The notes under the pieces were generated by a model, which saw only the letters and a program-made list of their open reading frames with translations, had not been told where the DNA came from and made no database searches. Shown here piece by piece: positions 4,865 through 8,519 of a stretch of DNA of 8,519 nt. Every line of letters begins with the position of its first letter. Position 1 is the stretch's first letter. Origin of the DNA: an uncultured Saprospiraceae bacterium (GTDB lineage Bacteria > Bacteroidota > Bacteroidia > Chitinophagales > Saprospiraceae); contig CALCSX010000403.1 of NCBI GenBank assembly GCA_937894165.1, positions 1-8,519 of the forward strand, written 5' to 3'. The position numbers and the translations under genes were made by a program.

Positions 4865-4872
4865 TATATTTG
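4865..4872 (+). promoter_or_regulatory. Bacteroidota -7 promoter element for the secreted LamG/PNGase F-like gene
   Basis: TATATTTG fits TAnnTTTG exactly, 30 nt upstream of the ATG at 4903. No standard-spaced -33 element is visible. The stretch between box and ATG is A/T-rich, as is usual for translation starts in this phylum. Confidence 0.6.
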
Positions 4873-4902
4873 GTGATATTGAAAATTTTAAATTATTAAT
4901 CA

Positions 4903-7413
4903 ATGAAATTTCATTTACTCCGGTCACTGATTGCTGTTGTATGCTATATTTTTTCCTTAGGCAATTTATCCGCTCAATCGAATTTATATCTCCATTTTGA
5001 CGGAGCAGATGATTATGTGGAATTTCCCAATGCGGCTTCCTATCTCAGCGGATCGAACACAGTAAGTATGGCGGGTTGGTTTTATACCGATGAGCTGATC
5101 TATGGTCAGGGAATGCTGAGTATAAGAGGTGGCGGCACAGGCAATGGCCAGATGTACATGATACAGCTCAACAACGGTAGTCTCGAGTGTAGGGTCATCA
5201 CCAGCACCGGTCTTCATGAGGTAGTTGCTCCTGCAGGAACTGTGGTAGCGGGTGAATGGCAACATTTTGCATTGGTATTTAATCAAAACTCCCTTGAGCT
5301 TTTCGTAAATGGCGTTTCTATAAATTCCAGATCTGCTTCCGGCACTTTTGATTCTGATGATCGTCCTTTCACTATTGGGAAAACCGTGCAATCCGGTTTT
5401 AACTTCATTTTCAAAGGCCGCGCAGATGAGGTATCTCTCTGGAATAAAGCCATTTCGGAGGCCGAGATCTCTGATATGATCGACAATGAATTAAGCGGTG
5501 ATGAAACAGACCTTGTATCCTATTACAAATTCAATCAGGGAACTCCCGGAGGAAATAATCAAACCATCGAAGAATTGATTTCGGAAGTGGGAATGGGAGA
5601 GCGAAATGCTAAGCTGCTGAATTTCTCGCTTACGGGTGAAACTTCCAACTTCAACGGTGAACTCAGCTCGGGCTTTCAGACCATAAATTTTCAAACTATC
5701 CCCAATAAATTGATTACTGACAACCCTTTCGAGTTGGAAGCTTTTGCCAGTTCCGGTCTTCCTTTGACATTCGAAATTGTCTCCGGCCCTGCTACTGTAG
5801 AAGGAAACACTATAACACTCTCAGGAGAAGCCGATGAAGTGACAGTGAAAGCATCGCAGGCGGGTAATGGTATATTTGACCCGGCAGCTGATGTTTTCGT
5901 ATCATTCCAGGTGCTTGATCCGGCAACCACCCTTGCCGAAGTGGAGATTCTCGACCCGCTTCAGGGAGATGTATATTTGCCCATACTGATGCCGATAAAA
6001 GTTGCCGTGAAAAGCACCATTCCATTTCCCGATTTATTTTCTATAGAGGCGGTGGAAGTGACTATCGATGGCGATGAAGTAGAACTTACGGACTGGGATA
6101 ATGGTCACTACACTGGCTGGTGGACTCCTTCGGAATTTGGTACATTCGAAATGACTGTTAACTCCTTCAACAACTTTGGAAATGCCCAAACAGAGGTCAT
6201 TGACATTAACATAGTTTCGGCTGTCAATGATCAGGCCGTAACTGCCACAGACAAGGTGTGGGTGAATGCAGATTATCCTACTTTAACCGTGGAAGCCAAC
6301 CTACCCAGTTATGTAGGAGCGTACGATCAGATCATCGGAAAGCTGGAGATCGATTGTCCAAGCGGTGGTTGCGATCCATGGGACAGGGTTTCTTCTGTTG
6401 AGGTGCAGGGTAAAAACGGTGAATGGTATGAAATCATCCGCTACCTAACGCCTTATGGAGTAGCTTGTGACCACGAAATCGATTTGACTGATTTTATGTC
6501 CCTGCTCAGCGGTAGGACAGCATTTCGCGTAAATCTCGGAACTCAGGGAAATGGATTTTTATATACACTAAACCTCGAGTATCAAGCGGGAATACCCGAA
6601 AATGCATATAGCCAAGTCCAAAAGCTCTGGTATCAAACATACCAGTTTGGAGATCTTGCCAACCTACAGCCGACAGAAGATATTACTGTCGATTATCCGG
6701 CAAATACCAATGCGGCAAAAATCAAAATGGTTTCTACCGGACATGGCTGGGGAGAAAACAATACGAGCAATGCGGCAGAGTTTAACCAGAACACCCACCA
6801 CATTTTGGTGAATGGAGAAGAAACTTTTGAGCAGAACAATTGGAACGACTGCAATCCAAATCCGGACAACTGCAGTCCACAAAACGGAACTTGGTTTCAC
6901 GATCGCGCAGGGTGGTGTCCCGGAACGATAGCCCAGTTTTTCGATTACGACCTTTCGCCTTTTATCAGTAGCGAGCCCGTAGATTTGAATTACGTATTTG
7001 ACGAAGGCTATATTGATTACTGTCATTCAAATAACCCCAATTGCGTGAGTGGGGTCACCTGCCCTAACTGTGATGATGGATTCAATCCGCACCTGATAGT
7101 TGCCTCATACGTCATTTCCTTCGGAAGCATGCCACTAGCAACGTCTATAGATGAAAAGGAAATAGCTGAAGCCTATTCTTTCAATCTTTATCCGAACCCA
7201 TCGCTAGGCAGGTTTTATATCGAGCTTGAAAAAGATGTGTCAGATGTAGAAATTTCGATCTTCGATCACTCCGGCAGGCTTATCAGAAACATTGGAAAAA
7301 ACTTTCCCGGCAAGACGATACAAGTCGATCTGGATGGTGTTGCGCCGGGTGTTTACATGATCTTTATAAAGACTGAGCGCGGAACGGGCACACGAAAACT
7401 CATTATAGAATAA
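4903..7413 (+). CDS. Secreted LamG / Ig-like / PNGase F-like protein with T9SS sorting domain
   Basis: This 836-aa protein is exported and probably cell-surface or secreted. Domains in order: Sec signal peptide (1-24, cleavage LSA|QS); LamG/concanavalin A-like jelly roll (about 27-213, with GEWQHFALVF and DEVSLW motifs), likely glycan-binding; an Ig-like domain (about 260-340); a second Ig-like domain (about 345-442); a two-part PNGase F-like region (about 451-562 and 565-740); and a type A T9SS C-terminal domain (758-836, YPNP at 763-766, ending KLIIE). PNGase F cleaves Asn-linked glycans from glycoproteins. Compared with the Elizabethkingia enzyme as I remember it, CPSGGCDPWDR keeps Cys485-Cys490 and the catalytic Asp (D494, equivalent to D60). 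AAEF keeps E626 (equivalent to E206). The residue aligned with E118 is G546. Glycan binding is therefore likely, while amidase activity is uncertain. The C-terminal half has an extra cysteine-rich loop (C707, C714, C720, C723). It is a single-gene unit with its own promoter and terminator. Confidence 0.93.
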   Translation: MKFHLLRSLIAVVCYIFSLGNLSAQSNLYLHFDGADDYVEFPNAASYLSGSNTVSMAGWFYTDELIYGQGMLSIRGGGTGNGQMYMIQLNNGSLECRVITSTGLHEVVAPAGTVVAGEWQHFALVFNQNSLELFVNGVSINSRSASGTFDSDDRPFTIGKTVQSGFNFIFKGRADEVSLWNKAISEAEISDMIDNELSGDETDLVSYYKFNQGTPGGNNQTIEELISEVGMGERNAKLLNFSLTGETSNFNGELSSGFQTINFQTIPNKLITDNPFELEAFASSGLPLTFEIVSGPATVEGNTITLSGEADEVTVKASQAGNGIFDPAADVFVSFQVLDPATTLAEVEILDPLQGDVYLPILMPIKVAVKSTIPFPDLFSIEAVEVTIDGDEVELTDWDNGHYTGWWTPSEFGTFEMTVNSFNNFGNAQTEVIDINIVSAVNDQAVTATDKVWVNADYPTLTVEANLPSYVGAYDQIIGKLEIDCPSGGCDPWDRVSSVEVQGKNGEWYEIIRYLTPYGVACDHEIDLTDFMSLLSGRTAFRVNLGTQGNGFLYTLNLEYQAGIPENAYSQVQKLWYQTYQFGDLANLQPTEDITVDYPANTNAAKIKMVSTGHGWGENNTSNAAEFNQNTHHILVNGEETFEQNNWNDCNPNPDNCSPQNGTWFHDRAGWCPGTIAQFFDYDLSPFISSEPVDLNYVFDEGYIDYCHSNNPNCVSGVTCPNCDDGFNPHLIVASYVISFGSMPLATSIDEKEIAEAYSFNLYPNPSLGRFYIELEKDVSDVEISIFDHSGRLIRNIGKNFPGKTIQVDLDGVAPGVYMIFIKTERGTGTRKLIIE

Positions 7414-7419
7414 AATAGT

Positions 7420-7458
7420 AAAATTGGGTGCAGGACATCTTTCCTGATCCCATTTTTT
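7420..7458 (+). terminator. Rho-independent-like terminator after the secreted protein gene
   Basis: The inner stem CAGGA (7431-7435) / TCCTG pairs around a short loop and is flanked by GGG...CCC and an AAAA...TTTT base. A run of six T (7453-7458) follows. A two-base internal mismatch separates the two stem segments. It begins 7 nt after the stop codon, so it should end this single-gene transcript. Confidence 0.75.
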
Positions 7459-7990
7459 CCGGGTCAAATCATCTGCAGCATTTGCAATGCTACACTAGTG
7501 TGAGTGCTTTTTTCTACCAGCGACAAACCAGAATTTCCTAGGGAAAAGAGCTACAGATGTGATTAACAATTCCTTCCGGATTTCGAAATCAACATCCCCT
7601 CTGCAAGCGTAACACAATCACTATCACGCTTAAATTATTTAAAAAATAATTTAATAAATTCCCTATCTTGAGGATCGGATAAGGTAGCAATACGCGTAAG
7701 TGGGGGCCGCATATAAACTAGGGGTGGCAACCGCATAAAAACGCTCAAATCAAGCCTAGTGACTACATTCTAATTCACAAATGTAGCTTGTAAAATTTCC
7801 AAATACAAACGGACTTGTAAAGTATATAGAGCGACAGCTTCCATTTTACCTACAACGAAATTGTACACAGTCGACACTTCTTGGTGCAAACTAAAGTGAT
7901 AGACACAAGCATAATTTTCATAGAAATAGGCGAACTAACATACGCTTTCAATTCAAAAAGTATCATTTAACGTAAATAAATCAATAAATT
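7459..7990. other. Gene-poor intergenic stretch of about 530 bp
   Basis: No credible ORF or RNA gene is visible on either strand. Structured elements: an ACACTAGTGT palindrome with weakly paired flanks and a following T-run (about 7477-7513), possibly a second weak terminator; the perfect AT hairpin at 7631-7653; an imperfect inverted repeat, CCCTATC with GATAAGG (about 7662-7684); and two CCGCATAWAAAC-like strings about 30 bp apart (near 7708 and 7731). No 15-bp or 9-bp units occur here. No clear TAnnTTTG promoter was found for the small gene that follows; TAATTTTC near 7912 is the closest. Confidence 0.5.
7631..7653. repeat. Perfect 10-bp inverted repeat, AT-only
   Basis: TAAATTATTT (7631-7640) and AAATAATTTA (7644-7653) are exact reverse complements separated by AAA. 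It could be a binding site for an AT-preferring regulator, a weak hairpin, or an easily unwound spot. No adjacent T-run or gene end explains it. Confidence 0.7.
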
Positions 7991-8176
7991 ATGGCAAACA
8001 GAAAATTCATGCCCAATGCACCAACCTTAACACTTTGGGTCATTGCCCTCCTCGTAGGCTTTTTAGGTATTTTGGGACATTATACCGACTTAGATATATT
8101 GTCGACGTACAACTATGAAATGTTGCTAATTGGCTTTGTTTTACTAGTGATTGGTACGGCATATCGGGGGATATAG
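7991..8176 (+). CDS. Small two-helix membrane protein of unknown function
   Basis: This 61-aa protein has a short basic N-terminus (MANRKFMPNAP), a first hydrophobic helix (about 13-31, LWVIALLVGFLGILGHY), a polar loop TDLDILSTYNYE, and a second helix (about 44-57, MLLIGFVLLVIGTA) ending in a basic YRGI tail. The pattern is that of small hairpin-type inner-membrane proteins common in Bacteroidota, for which no function is established that I know of. The basic N-terminus suggests both ends face the cytoplasm. The start is ATG 7991, in an A/T-rich context typical of the phylum (TAAATT just before). It stands alone between gene-poor stretches. The regular hydropathy pattern and conserved-looking glycines argue for a real gene despite the length. 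Confidence 0.78.
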   Translation: MANRKFMPNAPTLTLWVIALLVGFLGILGHYTDLDILSTYNYEMLLIGFVLLVIGTAYRGI

Positions 8177-8449
8177 AAAGACAGTAACTCGTTGATATCC
8201 TAGTGACTATGTGAGACTGAAATTTTGCAAAGGACTTTTGAAGAGAGACGCGATTCAAAATTTCCCGAGCCATACCATTGCGTATTGTTATCATTTGGGC
8301 CTTAGCTTTTCGATGCTTGATTGTGTAAATGCTTTCGAGATTCTTGATCAACACCACATGTTGTAATTTTTAATTCTGATTTATCTTCTCGAACCACGAG
8401 AATTTTCCACATTTGAATTGATAATTGATAAATTTGTCAAGTATATTCA
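8177..8449. other. Gene-poor stretch; possible decayed frame on the minus strand
   Basis: No confident gene. On the minus strand, about 8412 down to 8340 reads MWKILVVREDKSELKIT, and after a shift the frame continues with a basic segment, IYTIKHRKAKAQMITI (about 8335-8280). It loosely recalls a coding remnant, but I cannot assign a family. The longer open frame there extends antisense into the small membrane gene and is not called. AT-rich DNA leads into repeat block E. Confidence 0.35.
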
Positions 8450-8519
8450 TTTTATCGTTTCACTGTTTATCGTTTCACTGTTTATCCCTTCGGTGTTTAT
8501 CATTTCATTGTTTATTGGA
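8450..8519 (+). repeat. Repeat block E: four tandem hairpin units at the window edge
   Basis: The 15-bp units lie at 8450 (first base T instead of G; GT-TTC-AC), 8465 (GT-TTC-AC), 8480 (CC-TTC-GG) and 8495 (AT-TTC-AT), followed by the linker start GTTTATTGGA (8510-8519), cut by the window end. The order GT, CC, AT, linker is the same as at 4712-4766 in block D, so the two blocks share a common ancestor segment. Confidence 0.9.

Noticed and set aside
4984..7467. Several minus-strand open frames under the large secreted protein gene
   Set aside because: They are shadows of the 836-aa reading frame, with no domain character and no promoters or plausible starts.
7755..8209. Exact 11-bp direct repeat CCTAGTGACTA (7755-7765 and 8199-8209) flanking the small membrane gene
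   Set aside because: Matches of 11 bp are expected by chance in a window of this size, and no inverted termini or transposase accompany them.
8040..8357. Minus-strand open frame of 105 codons
   Set aside because: It is antisense to the small membrane protein for much of its length, starts at GTG, and matches no family I recognise. Noted only as a possible remnant outside the overlap.

Overview
The window looks like an accessory-rich stretch of a Bacteroidota (Bacteroidetes) chromosome. Three signs agree. A large secreted protein ends in a type IX secretion (T9SS) sorting domain, which is essentially confined to this phylum. Four promoters match the phylum's -7 element TAnnTTTG. The DNA is AT-rich, without obvious Shine-Dalgarno sequences. 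No species can be named from the sequence alone.

Layout, left to right. (1) A fragment of a structured repeat block, a gene-free stretch with a 24-nt near-palindrome, then a pRiA4b ORF-3-family gene (457-1020). (2) A repeat region of about 1 kb (1074-2101). (3) A vapB-vapC toxin-antitoxin operon (2227-2870). (4) A second repeat region (2922-3282). (5) A TTG-started lipoprotein gene of unknown function (3405-4022), flanked by an imperfect direct repeat of about 90 bp. (6) A solitary HTH antitoxin-type regulator (4207-4503) with its own promoter and an overlapping palindromic operator. (7) A short repeat block (4655-4817). (8) A large secreted LamG / Ig-like / PNGase F-like / T9SS protein (4903-7413) with a good terminator. 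(9) A gene-poor stretch, a 61-aa two-helix membrane protein (7991-8176), another gene-poor stretch, and the start of one more repeat block at the right edge.

Every convincing gene is on the + strand and all repeat blocks share one orientation. The left half therefore reads as small unrelated defence or selfish genes separated by co-oriented structured repeats, a cassette-like layout, although no integron integrase or attC consensus is visible. The large secreted protein is visibly richer in G+C than the toxin-antitoxin and lipoprotein genes and looks like resident genome content.

The most unusual content is the repeats. They are built from (a) 15-bp units GTTTAKC-XY-TTC-Y'X'-T whose variable dinucleotides change in a base-paired way, so nearly every unit is a tiny hairpin with a three-base loop; (b) a linker in which GTTTA and TAAAC always lie at the same spacing; (c) 9-bp telomere-like units CTAAACCCT; and (d) a module of about 100 bp ending in AGCT-rich sequence. 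On the bottom strand most three-base loops become GAA or GCA, the GNA loop class known to make unusually stable DNA mini-hairpins. This suggests selection or copying at the level of single-stranded DNA.
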